From positions 61,711 to 125,710 of the forward strand of contig JAZQJG010000011.1 of NCBI GenBank assembly GCA_045541535.1: a DNA stretch of 64,000 nucleotides, read 5' to 3'. The position numbers and the translations under genes are program-made. Below the pieces are notes generated by a model. That model saw nothing but the letters and a program-made list of their open reading frames with translations. It did no database searches and had not been told where the DNA came from. Shown piece after piece: positions 1 to 7,385 of this stretch; within the stretch, counting starts at the first letter, position 1, and each line of letters begins with the position of its first letter. This DNA comes from Firm-08 sp045541535 (GTDB lineage: Bacteria > Bacillota > Clostridia > Oscillospirales > QAKW01).

Positions 1-216
1 AATCTTGAGAAGTTGAGAGGCATTATCGCCGATCAGTTGAGTATTGATGAGGCTATCATTACCGAGGATACCGCTTTGGAAGATCTGGGTGCAGATTCTC
101 TGGCACTGGTTGAACTGGTAATGAGCGTTGAAGAAGAGTTTGAGATCGAGATTCAGGACGAGGATATGGAGAACTTTAAAACCGTCGGTGACGTGCTCGA
201 TTATATTGAAAAATAA
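1..216 (+). CDS. acpP: acyl carrier protein (5' end cut by window edge)
   Basis: Carrier of growing acyl chains in fatty-acid synthesis, in the cytosol. The reading frame is open from base 1, so the true start lies upstream; about 71 residues are visible and only the first few are missing. The phosphopantetheine attachment motif GADSLALVEL is intact, with the serine of Asp-Ser-Leu as acceptor, and the acidic helix after it is typical of the family. It sits just before rnc, the common acpP-rnc order of Firmicutes. Identity is secure; only the N-terminal residues are unseen. Confidence 0.95.
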   Translation, partial: NLEKLRGIIADQLSIDEAIITEDTALEDLGADSLALVELVMSVEEEFEIEIQDEDMENFKTVGDVLDYIEK

Positions 217-227
217 TAAAATATAGG

Positions 228-256
228 GCGTCATCCTGACGCCCTTCATTTATATT
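228..256 (+). terminator. probable terminator after acpP
   Basis: The short inverted repeat gggcgtca...tgacgccc (8 bp, about 4-base loop) is followed by ttcattta, directly after the acpP stop codon. The U-tract is weak, so some read-through into rnc is likely. Confidence 0.6.
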
Positions 257-287
257 TCGGACAATAGGTCCGAAGCAGGAGTGTATT

Positions 288-971
288 ATGCAATTTGCGG
301 AGTTTGAACAACGGATCGGGTATACCTTTCAGAATAGGGCGCTGTTTGATAACGCTATGTGCCATTCTTCCTATGCCAATGAGCATCGGTTGGGACATAT
401 CGGTTGTAATGAACGTCTTGAATTTTTGGGGGATTCCGTCCTCGGATTTCTTACAGCCAGGTATTTATACGAAACCTTTCCGAATAAGCCGGAAGGGGAA
501 CTGACCAAAATGCGTGCCGCCCACGTTTGCGAAGGCGCCCTTTGTGCCTATGCGGAAAAGATCGGGCTGGGAGAAATGTTATTGTTGGGTCGCGGAGAAG
601 AACTGGGTGGCGGTCGGACCCGCCCCTCCATTCTGGCTGACGCCTTTGAGGCGTTGTTGGCGGCTATTTATCTGGATGGCGGCCTTGCGCCGGTGGAACG
701 CTTTTTGCTCCCGTTGATCCGGGAACATCTGGCCACTGACAGCACTGATTTCAAAACGGCGTTACAGGAATACGTACAGCAAAAACCGGGCAGGGAGATC
801 AGTTACCGTTTGTTGGGCTCCGTCGGTCCCGATCACGAAAAAGTATTTTCTGTTGCCGTATTGTTGAACGGTCGGGAAATCGGAGCAGGTGCAGGAAAGA
901 GTAAAAAAGAAGCGGAACAGATGGCGGCCAAGGGCGCATTGGAAGGTCTGAAGAACAATGCGCAGTGGTAA
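288..971 (+). CDS. rnc: ribonuclease III
   Basis: Endonuclease that cuts double-stranded RNA, including the 30S rRNA precursor stem and structured mRNAs. The 227-residue length is normal. The RNase III signature ERLEFLGDS lies at about residues 42-50 and the second catalytic patch, with Asp118 and Glu121 in DAFEALLAAIYLDGG, follows. A double-stranded-RNA-binding domain occupies about 154-222 and ends in GKSKKEAEQMAAKGAL. The ATG is preceded by an agcaggag-type ribosome site. The 3' end overlaps the next gene by 14 bases, indicating co-translation. In many Clostridia smc follows this pair, but here smc is about 28 kb away. Confidence 0.97.
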   Translation: MQFAEFEQRIGYTFQNRALFDNAMCHSSYANEHRLGHIGCNERLEFLGDSVLGFLTARYLYETFPNKPEGELTKMRAAHVCEGALCAYAEKIGLGEMLLLGRGEELGGGRTRPSILADAFEALLAAIYLDGGLAPVERFLLPLIREHLATDSTDFKTALQEYVQQKPGREISYRLLGSVGPDHEKVFSVAVLLNGREIGAGAGKSKKEAEQMAAKGALEGLKNNAQW

Positions 972-1953
972 TTTTGCCTTGTTTATCCCTTTGCAGGGTT
1001 GCCCTCATCGCTGTATATATTGTGATCAACGGAAAATTTCCGGAGAAGATGAAATGTCACCGCAAAAAGCCGGTGACATTTTACGATTACAGATGCCTTT
1101 ATGGCAGCAAAAAGGAATGAAGGGGCAAATTGCCTTTTTCGGCGGCACCTTTACGGGACTGCCCAAGGAGGAAATGCTGGCATATCTGGCGGTAGCGGCG
1201 CCGTATATTAAAAACGGCGCTGTTAACGGCATTCGCATTTCCACCCGCCCCGATGCCATTGACGATGAGATTTTAACCTTACTTGCCGAGCACGGTGTTA
1301 CCCATATTGAATTAGGAGTGCAGAGTATGGATGATGAGGTTCTTCGTCGCAGTGGGCGGGGATACACCGCATCCGAGGTGGTAAAAAGCGCCACACGGAT
1401 TCGGGATCGTGGCTTTGTACTGGGAATGCAGTTGATGCCGGGACTACCGGGGGATACACTGGAAAAGAGCCTATACAGTGCAAGACAAGTGATCGCCCTC
1501 GGCGCAGAAGAAACAAGGCTGTATCCCACCGTTGTAATTAGGGGGACTCCTCTGGCTACTCTATGGGAGAAAGGGGAGTATCATCCCTTGACAACAGAGG
1601 ACGCCGTCACCTTATGCGCACGGTTGAAATCCGAATTTGAGCATAGCGGCGTCCGTGTGCTGAAGGTGGGTCTACATAGCGGGGCCGTGGAGCAGGACGT
1701 ATTGGCCGGTCCCTTTCATCCCGCCTTCGGTCAGTTGGTAGACAGTCGTATCTGTCTGGATCAAATGGCTTCGTTCTGTCAGGAAAACAGCTTACAAAAT
1801 ACCGAACTTTTCGTTGTGCCGCAACGCTATGATACCTCGGTGATTTTGGGGCAACGTCGTTCCAATGTAACGACAATGATGGAAAATTTTGGAATTTCCT
1901 TAAAAATTTCAAAAAAAGTGTTGACAAACGGAAAGAATTCTATTATACTATAG
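958..1953 (+). CDS. radical SAM protein, Elp3-like family
   Basis: Iron-sulfur enzyme that cleaves S-adenosylmethionine to make a radical. The CxxxCxxC cluster motif is at Cys15, Cys19 and Cys22 (GCPHRCIYC), followed by the FGGTFTGLP segment and a TIM-barrel-type body including ISTRPDAID and IELGVQSMDDEVL. Members of this family sit between rnc and smc in many Clostridia; their substrate is not established to my knowledge, and a role in RNA modification is only suggested by similarity to Elp3. The start overlaps the end of rnc. The last 35 bases of the gene carry the promoter of the downstream rubrerythrin. Confidence 0.88.
   Translation: MRSGNFALFIPLQGCPHRCIYCDQRKISGEDEMSPQKAGDILRLQMPLWQQKGMKGQIAFFGGTFTGLPKEEMLAYLAVAAPYIKNGAVNGIRISTRPDAIDDEILTLLAEHGVTHIELGVQSMDDEVLRRSGRGYTASEVVKSATRIRDRGFVLGMQLMPGLPGDTLEKSLYSARQVIALGAEETRLYPTVVIRGTPLATLWEKGEYHPLTTEDAVTLCARLKSEFEHSGVRVLKVGLHSGAVEQDVLAGPFHPAFGQLVDSRICLDQMASFCQENSLQNTELFVVPQRYDTSVILGQRRSNVTTMMENFGISLKISKKVLTNGKNSIIL
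1921..1949 (+). promoter_or_regulatory. sigma-A promoter for rubrerythrin, inside the upstream gene
   Basis: TTGACA at 1921-1926, a 17-base spacer, and TATACT at 1944-1949. It lies wholly within the last codons of the radical SAM gene, so rubrerythrin can be expressed independently of rnc. Confidence 0.85.
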
Positions 1954-1989
1954 TCAAACAATAACAATTATCAATAAGGAGAAAATACT

Positions 1990-2577
1990 ATGAAAAAATT
2001 TGTATGTTCTGTTTGTGGTTACGTTCACGAAGGAGATGCTGCTCCCGAAAAGTGTCCGGTATGCAAAGTTCCTGCCGAAAAGTTTAAAGAAATGCAAGAG
2101 GGCGCAGCTCTCGCTGCTGAGCACGAGTATGGCATTTATGCCAAGACCGTAAAGAATAACCCCGATATCAGCGCCGAGGATAAACAGTACATCTTTGAGC
2201 AACTGATGGCCAACTTCAATGGTGAGTGCTCCGAGGTGGGTATGTATCTGTGTATGGCTCGTATTGCCCATAGAGAGGGCTATCCCGAAATCGGTCTGTA
2301 TTGGGAAAAGGCCGCTTGGGAAGAGGCTGAGCACGCTGCCAAGTTTGCTGAATTGCTGGGCGAGGATCTGGAGCCCAATATGAAGGCTACCACCAAGGAC
2401 AATCTGGCTTGGAGAGTAGACTGTGAATACGGTGCCACCGCCGGCAAGACCGATCTGGCGATCTGTGCCAAGAAGAACGGCTTGGATGCAATCCACGATA
2501 CTGTCCATGAAATGGCCCGCGATGAAGCAAGACACGGCAAGGCACTGGAAGGTCTGCTGAACAGATATTTCAAATAA
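1990..2577 (+). CDS. rbr: reverse rubrerythrin (peroxide reductase)
   Basis: Non-heme iron peroxidase that reduces hydrogen peroxide to water in anaerobes. The rubredoxin domain is at the N-terminus (Cys6, Cys9, Cys22, Cys25) and the ferritin-like di-iron domain follows, with Glu/His ligands in GECSEVGMYL, WEEAEHAAKF and ARDEARHGKAL. This domain order is the reverse of classical rubrerythrin and is typical of Clostridia. Length 195 residues. It has its own strong promoter inside the preceding gene, a good aaggagaaa ribosome site and its own terminator, so it is a single-gene unit. Regulation by a peroxide sensor is plausible, but no operator is obvious. Confidence 0.95.
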   Translation: MKKFVCSVCGYVHEGDAAPEKCPVCKVPAEKFKEMQEGAALAAEHEYGIYAKTVKNNPDISAEDKQYIFEQLMANFNGECSEVGMYLCMARIAHREGYPEIGLYWEKAAWEEAEHAAKFAELLGEDLEPNMKATTKDNLAWRVDCEYGATAGKTDLAICAKKNGLDAIHDTVHEMARDEARHGKALEGLLNRYFK

Positions 2578-2593
2578 GTTCATCCTTTAACAA

Positions 2594-2626
2594 AAAAGGG
2601 CACTCACTTTGAGTGTCCTTTCTTTA
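2594..2626 (+). terminator. terminator after rubrerythrin
   Basis: Inverted repeat gggcactca/tgagtgtcc with a 3-base loop (about 2598-2618) followed by a T-rich run (tttcttta). Confidence 0.85.
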
Positions 2627-2632
2627 TATGTC

Positions 2633-2661
2633 TTGTGTAGTTATATGAGTTGTGGTATAAT
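2633..2661 (+). promoter_or_regulatory. promoter upstream of the broken HAD gene
   Basis: TTGTGT at 2633-2638, 17-base spacer, TATAAT at 2656-2661. The pseudogene therefore still has a recognisable promoter. Confidence 0.7.
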
Positions 2662-2691
2662 GTGAGCAATAATAACAAATAGAGGTATACA

Positions 2692-3157
2692 ATGATCAAA
2701 GCAGTAATATTTGATATGGACGGACTGATGTTTGATACGGAGGTCATATATAAAATTGCGTGGACGCAGGCAGCCGCTAAAAAAGGTTATCAACTGGATG
2801 ATGAAAAGCATTCTTATTTACGGGGCAGTAACGGTGTAATGCAAAAGGGACACTTCGTTCGTTGGTATGGGGAAGATGTGCCATTTGATGAAATTAAGGC
2901 GGATTGCAGAGCGTATATGGTGGAATATCTCAGCACCCACGATATTCCCATCAAAGCGGGTTTGTTTGAATTGCTCAATACTTTGAAAGAAAAGGGGTAT
3001 AAAATCGCCGTTGCCACCGGCACTCAACGACATAATGCGATCCGCTGGTGGAAAAAAGCGGGCGTATACGACTATTATGGAACAACCCAGCGACGAAATT
3101 CGTTCTTTGTGTGATCATGTGTTTTCGTCTTTGCATCAGGTGATTGGCATTTTATAA
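2692..3157 (+). pseudogene. HAD-superfamily phosphatase with internal deletion and frameshift
   Basis: The first about 130 residues are a good HAD (beta-phosphoglucomutase-like) enzyme: the nucleophile motif FDMDGLMFDTE at the N-terminus, a cap domain and the motif II region AVATGTQ. After KKAGVYDYYG the frame changes and stops at 3114. In the +1 frame from 3080 a 25-residue tail, EQPSDEIRSLCDHVF and onward, runs to a TAA at 3155-3157 and matches the usual C-terminus of this family. What is missing is the middle of the protein with motifs III and IV (the conserved Lys and the acidic GDS/ED pair), about 50-60 residues. The simplest reading is a deletion joining two out-of-frame ends. A sequencing error alone cannot restore the lost motifs. 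The intact ancestor was probably about 215-225 residues. Confidence 0.85.
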
Positions 3158-3161
3158 AAGA

Positions 3162-3191
3162 AAATGACCGTGTCGTTTGACACGGTCATTT
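3162..3191. terminator. bidirectional terminator between HAD pseudogene and cyclophilin
   Basis: A perfect 13-bp stem, arms aaatgaccgtgtc and its complement, with a 4-base loop. It ends in T-rich sequence on both strands and lies between convergent genes. Confidence 0.9.
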
Positions 3192-3196
3192 GAGTT

Positions 3197-3715
3197 TTAG
3201 TAGGTTTCCGGTTCGGGATATTCTTCACCAAAAGTTTCAACGGTGACCTTCAGCATCTTTTGATCGCGGATGGGCTTGTCCATCATATTAACGTCCACTT
3301 CGGCAATGTCCATTGCCACGTCCATGCCTTCAATCAGTTTGCCAAAGCCGGCGTAGTTACCGTCCAAAAATCCGGCGTCGCCCACACAGATAAAAAACTG
3401 ACTGCCGGCAGAATTGGGATCCTGCGCTCTGGCCATAGAGAGAACGCCCTCGCTGTGGTGCAGGTCGTTAGCAATGCCGTTGGCATTAAATTCGCCTTCA
3501 ATGCTGTAACCGGGGCCACCCATACCGGTGCCGGTGGGGTCGCCGCCCTGGATTACAAATCCCGGAATACAGCGGTGGAAGATAATGCCGTCAAAAAAAC
3601 CTTTTTTAATTAGAGAAATGAAGTTGTTGACTGTATTGGGGGCAATCTCCGGATACAGCTCAGCCTTCATGATATCTCCGTTTTCCATTTCAATGGTTAC
3701 GATTGGATATGCCAT
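3197..3715 (-). CDS. ppiB: peptidyl-prolyl cis-trans isomerase, cyclophilin type
   Basis: Protein-folding helper that isomerises X-Pro bonds. The 172-residue protein carries the cyclophilin core: FHRCIPGFVIQGGDPTGTG with the catalytic Arg, then MARAQDPNSAGSQFFI with the conserved Gln and Phe, and a FGKLIEGMDV segment. There is no signal peptide, so it is cytosolic. It is a single-gene unit on the minus strand, with a promoter just upstream and the shared terminator downstream. Confidence 0.95.
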   Translation of the reverse strand: MAYPIVTIEMENGDIMKAELYPEIAPNTVNNFISLIKKGFFDGIIFHRCIPGFVIQGGDPTGTGMGGPGYSIEGEFNANGIANDLHHSEGVLSMARAQDPNSAGSQFFICVGDAGFLDGNYAGFGKLIEGMDVAMDIAEVDVNMMDKPIRDQKMLKVTVETFGEEYPEPETY

Positions 3716-3746
3716 TTGACTAATCTCCTTTGTATGAATTGGTTAG

Positions 3747-3776
3747 AGTATACCATAACGGAAGGGGACAAGGCAA
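3747..3776 (-). promoter_or_regulatory. promoter for cyclophilin gene
   Basis: On the minus strand: TTGCCT, 18-base spacer, extended TGgTATACT (-10 at 3747-3752). Confidence 0.6.
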
Positions 3777-3899
3777 GAAGAAATGCAACAAATTAAAAAG
3801 TTTTTTGAAAATCACAAGTGAGAAAATAAAAGAAAACAAAAGAAAAACGTCAAAAACAGAAGCAATTGATTTATATTTTTAAAAAATAAACAAAATCTC

Positions 3900-3928
3900 T
3901 TGACATTGCGCCTGTTCTATTCTATAAT
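3900..3928 (+). promoter_or_regulatory. strong sigma-A promoter for rplM-rpsI
   Basis: Consensus TTGACA at 3900-3905, 17-base spacer, consensus TATAAT at 3923-3928. The roughly 110 bases upstream are very A-rich, as expected for an UP element at a ribosomal-protein operon. Confidence 0.92.
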
Positions 3929-3972
3929 AAGCAAGGTCAAAAAGGAATATTATTTTAGGAGGATATTTTACA

Positions 3973-4401
3973 ATGTCTACTTTTATGAAGAAAATTGAAA
4001 ATGTAGATCGTAAATGGTACATTGTTGATGCTGCTGACAAGACCTTGGGTAGTGTTGCAGTTCAGGTTGCTACCATTTTGAGAGGTAAGCACAGACCCGA
4101 TTATACCCCCCACTGCGATGGCGGCGATTGTGTAATCGTTCTCAATGCTTCCAAGATCGTTCTGACCGGTAAAAAGCTGGAGGACAAGTACTATCGTCAT
4201 CACACCGGCTGGATCGGCGGTCTGAAAGAGATCAGCTATGGCGATCTGATGGCCACCAAGCCCGAAAAGGCTGTTGAACTGGCTGTTAAGGGTATGCTGC
4301 CCAAGAACAAGATTGCTGACAAGTGCATGACCAGACTCAGAGTTTTCAAGGATGACAAGCACAATCTGGAAGCTCAGAAGCCTGAAATTTTTGTGAAGTA
4401 G
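3973..4401 (+). CDS. rplM: 50S ribosomal protein L13
   Basis: Large-subunit ribosomal protein, 142 residues, which is the usual bacterial length. The L13 hallmarks are present: RKWYIVDAADKTLGSVAVQVA near the N-terminus, GGDCVIVLNASKI in the middle and the LPKNKIADKCMTRLRVF motif near the C-terminus. It is preceded by aggaggat and the strong promoter, and is followed 13 bases later by rpsI, the conserved L13-S9 operon. Codon use is biased as expected for highly expressed genes. Confidence 0.98.
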   Translation: MSTFMKKIENVDRKWYIVDAADKTLGSVAVQVATILRGKHRPDYTPHCDGGDCVIVLNASKIVLTGKKLEDKYYRHHTGWIGGLKEISYGDLMATKPEKAVELAVKGMLPKNKIADKCMTRLRVFKDDKHNLEAQKPEIFVK

Positions 4402-4414
4402 GAGGAACGGAATT

Positions 4415-4813
4415 ATGTATAACAACGAAGCTTATTTCTATGGCACCGGCAGAAGAAAATCTTCCGTTGCTCGTGTTCGTCTGCTGCCCGGTACCGGTAA
4501 GGTTACCATCAATGGCAGAGATATTGATGAGTACTTTGGTCTGGAGACCCTTAAGACCATCTGCCGTCAGCCCCTGACTCTGATTGGCGCTGAAGGCAAG
4601 TATGATATGATCGTTTCCGTTACCGGCGGCGGTGTTACCGGCCAGGCCGGTGCAATTCGCCACGGTGTTGCCAGAGCTCTGCTCGAGGCTGATGAAACCC
4701 TGCGCCCTGAACTCAAGAAGGCCGGTTTCCTCACCCGTGACCCCAGAATGAAGGAAAGAAAGAAGTACGGCTTAAAGGCTGCCCGTCGCGCTCCTCAGTT
4801 CTCCAAGAGATAA
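4415..4813 (+). CDS. rpsI: 30S ribosomal protein S9
   Basis: Small-subunit ribosomal protein, 132 residues. It shows YGTGRRKSSVARVRL at the N-terminus, GGGVTGQAGAIRHGVARAL in the centre, and ends in the conserved RRAPQFSKR tail that reaches the P-site tRNA. Ribosome site ggaggaa. The last 10 codons together with the terminator are duplicated 172 bases downstream (see the repeat entry). The coding copy itself is intact. Confidence 0.98.
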   Translation: MYNNEAYFYGTGRRKSSVARVRLLPGTGKVTINGRDIDEYFGLETLKTICRQPLTLIGAEGKYDMIVSVTGGGVTGQAGAIRHGVARALLEADETLRPELKKAGFLTRDPRMKERKKYGLKAARRAPQFSKR

Positions 4814-5024
4814 CAATTTTATCACAAGCACCGTCTTCGGATGGTGCTTGTATTTTTTTGCGATGGGCAGCCGTATTGTCATCCCCGAGCGGTTGCTCCG
4901 AAAGGGGCGAGCGAGTGGGGACAAAAAAGCATCGCGCACCGAAGGTGGATGCGCACGTCGCGCTCCTCAGTTCTCCAAGAGATAACAAACTTATTACAAG
5001 CACCGTCTTCGGATGGTGCTTGTT
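4784..5024 (+). repeat. duplicated rpsI tail and terminator flanking a palindromic insert
   Basis: Bases 4784-4851 (last rpsI codons, stop, terminator) recur at 4956-5023, offset by 172. The first 33 bases are identical, the next 7 have three differences, and the following 28 are identical. Between the copies lie about 104 bases containing an imperfect inverted repeat (tgtcatcccc.../...gtggggaca) and the hairpin CACCGAAGGTG at 4937-4947 framed by gcatc and gatgc. The arrangement looks like insertion of a small palindromic element with duplication of its flank. The same 11-base hairpin occurs in the array at 25535-25545. Confidence 0.85.
4824..4858 (+). terminator. rpsI terminator, first copy
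   Basis: Stem caagcaccgtc/gatggtgcttg closed by a TTCG tetraloop, followed by a T-run (tattttttt). Confidence 0.9.
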
Positions 5025-5029
5025 TTTTG
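4996..5029 (+). terminator. rpsI terminator, duplicated copy
   Basis: Same 11-bp stem and TTCG loop as the first copy, followed by tttttt. It probably backs up the first terminator ahead of the coaX promoter. Confidence 0.88.
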
Positions 5030-5037
5030 ATAAAAAA

Positions 5038-5066
5038 TTGACTTTAAATATTTTTTTTGATATACT
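5038..5066 (+). promoter_or_regulatory. promoter for coaX
   Basis: TTGACT at 5038-5043, 17-base spacer, TATACT at 5061-5066. Confidence 0.85.
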
Positions 5067-5102
5067 ACAAACTATAAATAAGAGAGAAAGGAGGAAGAAA
5101 AG

Positions 5103-5870
5103 ATGATTCTGACAATTGACGTTGGTAATACCAATATCGTGATCGGTGTGTACCAAGAGGACAAGTTAGCACTTACGCTGCGGGTCAAGACGGACACAAC
5201 CAAGACAGAGGATGAATACGTGATTTTGTTTGATAGCGTTTTGCGCATCAACCATATCCTGCCCGAAACCATTGAGGGTGGCATCATTTCTTCGGTTGTG
5301 CCCAATCTTTCACCGGTGCTTGCGCTGGCTGTGAAAAAGCTGATCGGGTGCGCTCCTTTGGTGGTGGGCCCCGGTATCAAAACCGGCTTTCCTATCAAAA
5401 TTGACGATCCGTCCCAGCTCGGCAGTGACTTGGTTGTAGGTGCAGTTGGCGCCTTGGCAAAATACAAGCCGCCCATGATCGTTATTGATATGGGGACGGC
5501 AACGACCTTTTCTGCTATTGATGCCGGCGGTGCCTTTTTGGGTGGCGCCATTTGCCCCGGTTTGCGGGTGTCTCTCGGTGCTTTGACTCAACAGGCGGCG
5601 CAACTGTCGCAAATTGAGTTATCCGCTCCCAAAAATGCAATCGGAACCAATACCAATGACAGCTTGCGTTCCGGTATGATTTTGGGCTGTGCGGATATGA
5701 TTGACGGTATGTGTAACCGATTCAAAAAGGAGTTAGGTGGGGAAGTGACGGTAGTGGCAACCGGCGGTCTTGCGCCTAAAGTATTGCCCTATTGCTCTAC
5801 CGAAATTCGATCGGAGCCCACGTTGCTGACAGATGGCTTGTTGGCGCTGTACAAAAAGAATACGAAATAA
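5103..5870 (+). CDS. coaX: type III pantothenate kinase
   Basis: Phosphorylates pantothenate, the first committed step of coenzyme A synthesis. The ATP-site motif DVGNTNIVIG is at the N-terminus, the pantothenate-site GSDLVVGAVGAL follows at about 100-112, then the IDMGTATTFSAID motif with its catalytic Asp region and a C-terminal VVATGGLA motif. At 255 residues it has the normal length for the ASKHA-fold type III enzyme. The gene has its own promoter and a strong aaaggagg ribosome site. The membrane protein 54 bases downstream is probably the pantothenate transporter. Confidence 0.95.
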   Translation: MILTIDVGNTNIVIGVYQEDKLALTLRVKTDTTKTEDEYVILFDSVLRINHILPETIEGGIISSVVPNLSPVLALAVKKLIGCAPLVVGPGIKTGFPIKIDDPSQLGSDLVVGAVGALAKYKPPMIVIDMGTATTFSAIDAGGAFLGGAICPGLRVSLGALTQQAAQLSQIELSAPKNAIGTNTNDSLRSGMILGCADMIDGMCNRFKKELGGEVTVVATGGLAPKVLPYCSTEIRSEPTLLTDGLLALYKKNTK

Positions 5871-5924
5871 AAATGACTGACAGCACTGTACCCTTTAAGG
5901 GACAGTAGCAAGGAGGGATTTGTT

Positions 5925-6509
5925 ATGAAAAATGCTAAAATCAGAAAGATGACGACGGTTGCATTGCTGATGGCTTTGGTTGTGGTGATGCAATTTATCA
6001 GCGGAATGATTCCGCCGATCGGTGGATTTTCCTTTTCTTTAGTGTTGATCCCCATTGTGATCGGTGCGGCGGTGCTTGGCCCGTCTACCGGCGCTTTGCT
6101 GGGCGCTACCTTTGGTGTTGTAGTGGCGATCAACTGTATTACCGGCGCCGATGCAGGCGGACATATGGTGTTTCAGGCCAGCCCTTGGCTGTGTATACTG
6201 GTGGTTGTTGGTAAGGGCGTTCTTGCCGGGCTTGCATCCGGCTGGACTTATAAGGCGCTGGCTGCAAAAAATGCATACGTTGCTATGCTGTGCGCCGCCA
6301 TTATTTGTCCGGTGGTTAATACCGGTGTATTTCTGAGCTGTATGGGACTGTTCTTTATTGATGTTCTGGCGGCTTGGGCAGGTGGCAGCAGTGTGATCGG
6401 ATACGTATTATCCGGTATCGTACTGGCCAATTTTGTTCCGGAGTTGATCATCAACGTAGTGTTCGGCTTGGCGGGACAACGTGTGGTAAATGCTGTAAAA
6501 ACTAAATAG
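5925..6509 (+). CDS. panT: ECF transporter S component, probably for pantothenate
   Basis: Integral membrane substrate-binding subunit of an energy-coupling-factor transporter. The 194-residue protein has about six hydrophobic segments and the early Ala-rich helix (TTVALLMALVVVMQF) typical of S components. The pantothenate specificity is inferred from linkage to coaX, not from residues. The energising EcfA/EcfT module is not in the window, so it would use a shared one. Ribosome site aaggaggg; a perfect terminator follows. Confidence 0.8.
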   Translation: MKNAKIRKMTTVALLMALVVVMQFISGMIPPIGGFSFSLVLIPIVIGAAVLGPSTGALLGATFGVVVAINCITGADAGGHMVFQASPWLCILVVVGKGVLAGLASGWTYKALAAKNAYVAMLCAAIICPVVNTGVFLSCMGLFFIDVLAAWAGGSSVIGYVLSGIVLANFVPELIINVVFGLAGQRVVNAVKTK

Positions 6510-6513
6510 AAAA

Positions 6514-6550
6514 CAAGGGCAGTCCGTTGGATGGACTGCCCTTGCTTTTT
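6514..6550. terminator. bidirectional terminator after panT
   Basis: Perfect 12-bp stem (caagggcagtcc and complement, 6514-6525/6533-6544), 7-base loop, then ttttta. It also serves the convergent flavin reductase gene. Confidence 0.9.
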
Positions 6551-7049
6551 ACTTTTGAATAATTTTTAAGACTTCGCCAACGTACATGCGGTGGGTATCG
6601 CCGTCGGGATAACAACTTTTTAAGATATCTTTATCATAAAAGATGCCGCCGTCCAGATCGGTGGCGTATATTTTTTTACACAAAACGGTAATATCTGCCT
6701 GTTCAATACAGGGGATTCCATCCGTTTCTTTTACTGTAAAACCGCAATGGGTAAACTTGTCTTCATCTCTTCCGCTGACTCTGCCGCAATAGGTGAGCTC
6801 TTTCCTGTACTTTTCTCCATTAAAAAAGCTCAAAGAAAAGCTGTCGGCGTTTTCAAGAAAAGAATAGGTGTGTCGGTGCGGACGGACATAAATATGTGCC
6901 ACGGTTTTGGAAAATAAAATACCAAAGCCTCCGTAACTGGCGGTCATGGTGTTGCAGTTTTCTTTTGTGCCTGCTGTGATCAGCATCCAATCCTTGCCGA
7001 TTCTTTGGAATAAATTGTCATTCCATTCGGTGGGGTTGATAACCTTCAT
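6549..7049 (-). CDS. flavin reductase-like FMN-binding protein
   Basis: A 166-residue protein of the flavin-reductase-like split-barrel family, which binds FMN. Visible features are the N-terminal KDWMLITAGTKENCNTMTASYGG, where the Asn/Thr-rich loop contacts the flavin phosphate, the VAHIYVRPHRHTYSFLEN segment, and SLSFFNGEKYRKELTYCGRVSGRDEDKF. This subgroup is common in anaerobes and its electron partner is not known. It is a single gene with a gagcgcgag-like ribosome region; no partner lies next to it. Confidence 0.85.
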   Translation of the reverse strand: MKVINPTEWNDNLFQRIGKDWMLITAGTKENCNTMTASYGGFGILFSKTVAHIYVRPHRHTYSFLENADSFSLSFFNGEKYRKELTYCGRVSGRDEDKFTHCGFTVKETDGIPCIEQADITVLCKKIYATDLDGGIFYDKDILKSCYPDGDTHRMYVGEVLKIIQK

Positions 7050-7163
7050 AGTGCTCGCGCTCCTTTCTGTAAATATTATACAACACTTTGAAAAATATGC
7101 AAGCGGAACTCTTTGCCGAAGGAGGAATACAATAAAATGAGTTTAAAACAAGGAGGAAGCAGT

Positions 7164-7385
7164 ATGAGGATCAGAATCGGCTCGGTAACCTATGCTATGA
7201 AAGCCAGAGAGGTGCTACGAAGTTACGGAATTGACGCTTCAATTTCCAAGGATTTGCGTACAAAAGGCGCAGGATGTGTGTACGTCCTTTATGTTCCGGA
7301 AAAAAACGTGGATGCCGCTTATGATATTTTGCTTAAAGCAGGGTTTGATTTGCCCGGCGAGAAGCGACGTGATAAAAATGAATGA
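7164..7385 (+). CDS. DUF3343 protein, putative Se/S carrier-like
   Basis: Small 73-residue protein of the DUF3343 family. The start at 7164 is chosen because aaggagga sits 6-7 bases before this ATG; upstream in-frame ATG and GTG-type starts lack a site. The fold is a ferredoxin-like regulatory domain (SVTYAMKAREVLRSYGIDASISKD...GCVYVLYVPEKNVDAAYDIL) with the single Cys in GAGCVYVL. It overlaps the cysteine-desulfurase-like gene by 8 bases. In Clostridia the same pairing is common and a sulfur- or selenium-delivery role has been proposed; that role is inference. Confidence 0.82.
   Translation: MRIRIGSVTYAMKAREVLRSYGIDASISKDLRTKGAGCVYVLYVPEKNVDAAYDILLKAGFDLPGEKRRDKNE

Noticed and set aside
2692..3114. 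Reading the HAD frame as an intact short phosphatase
   Set aside because: It lacks motifs III and IV needed for catalysis, and a recognisable C-terminal tail follows in another frame.
4841..5106. Small frames between rpsI and coaX
   Set aside because: They run through the duplicated tail, terminators and palindromic insert; the only similarity is to the duplicated S9 C-terminus.
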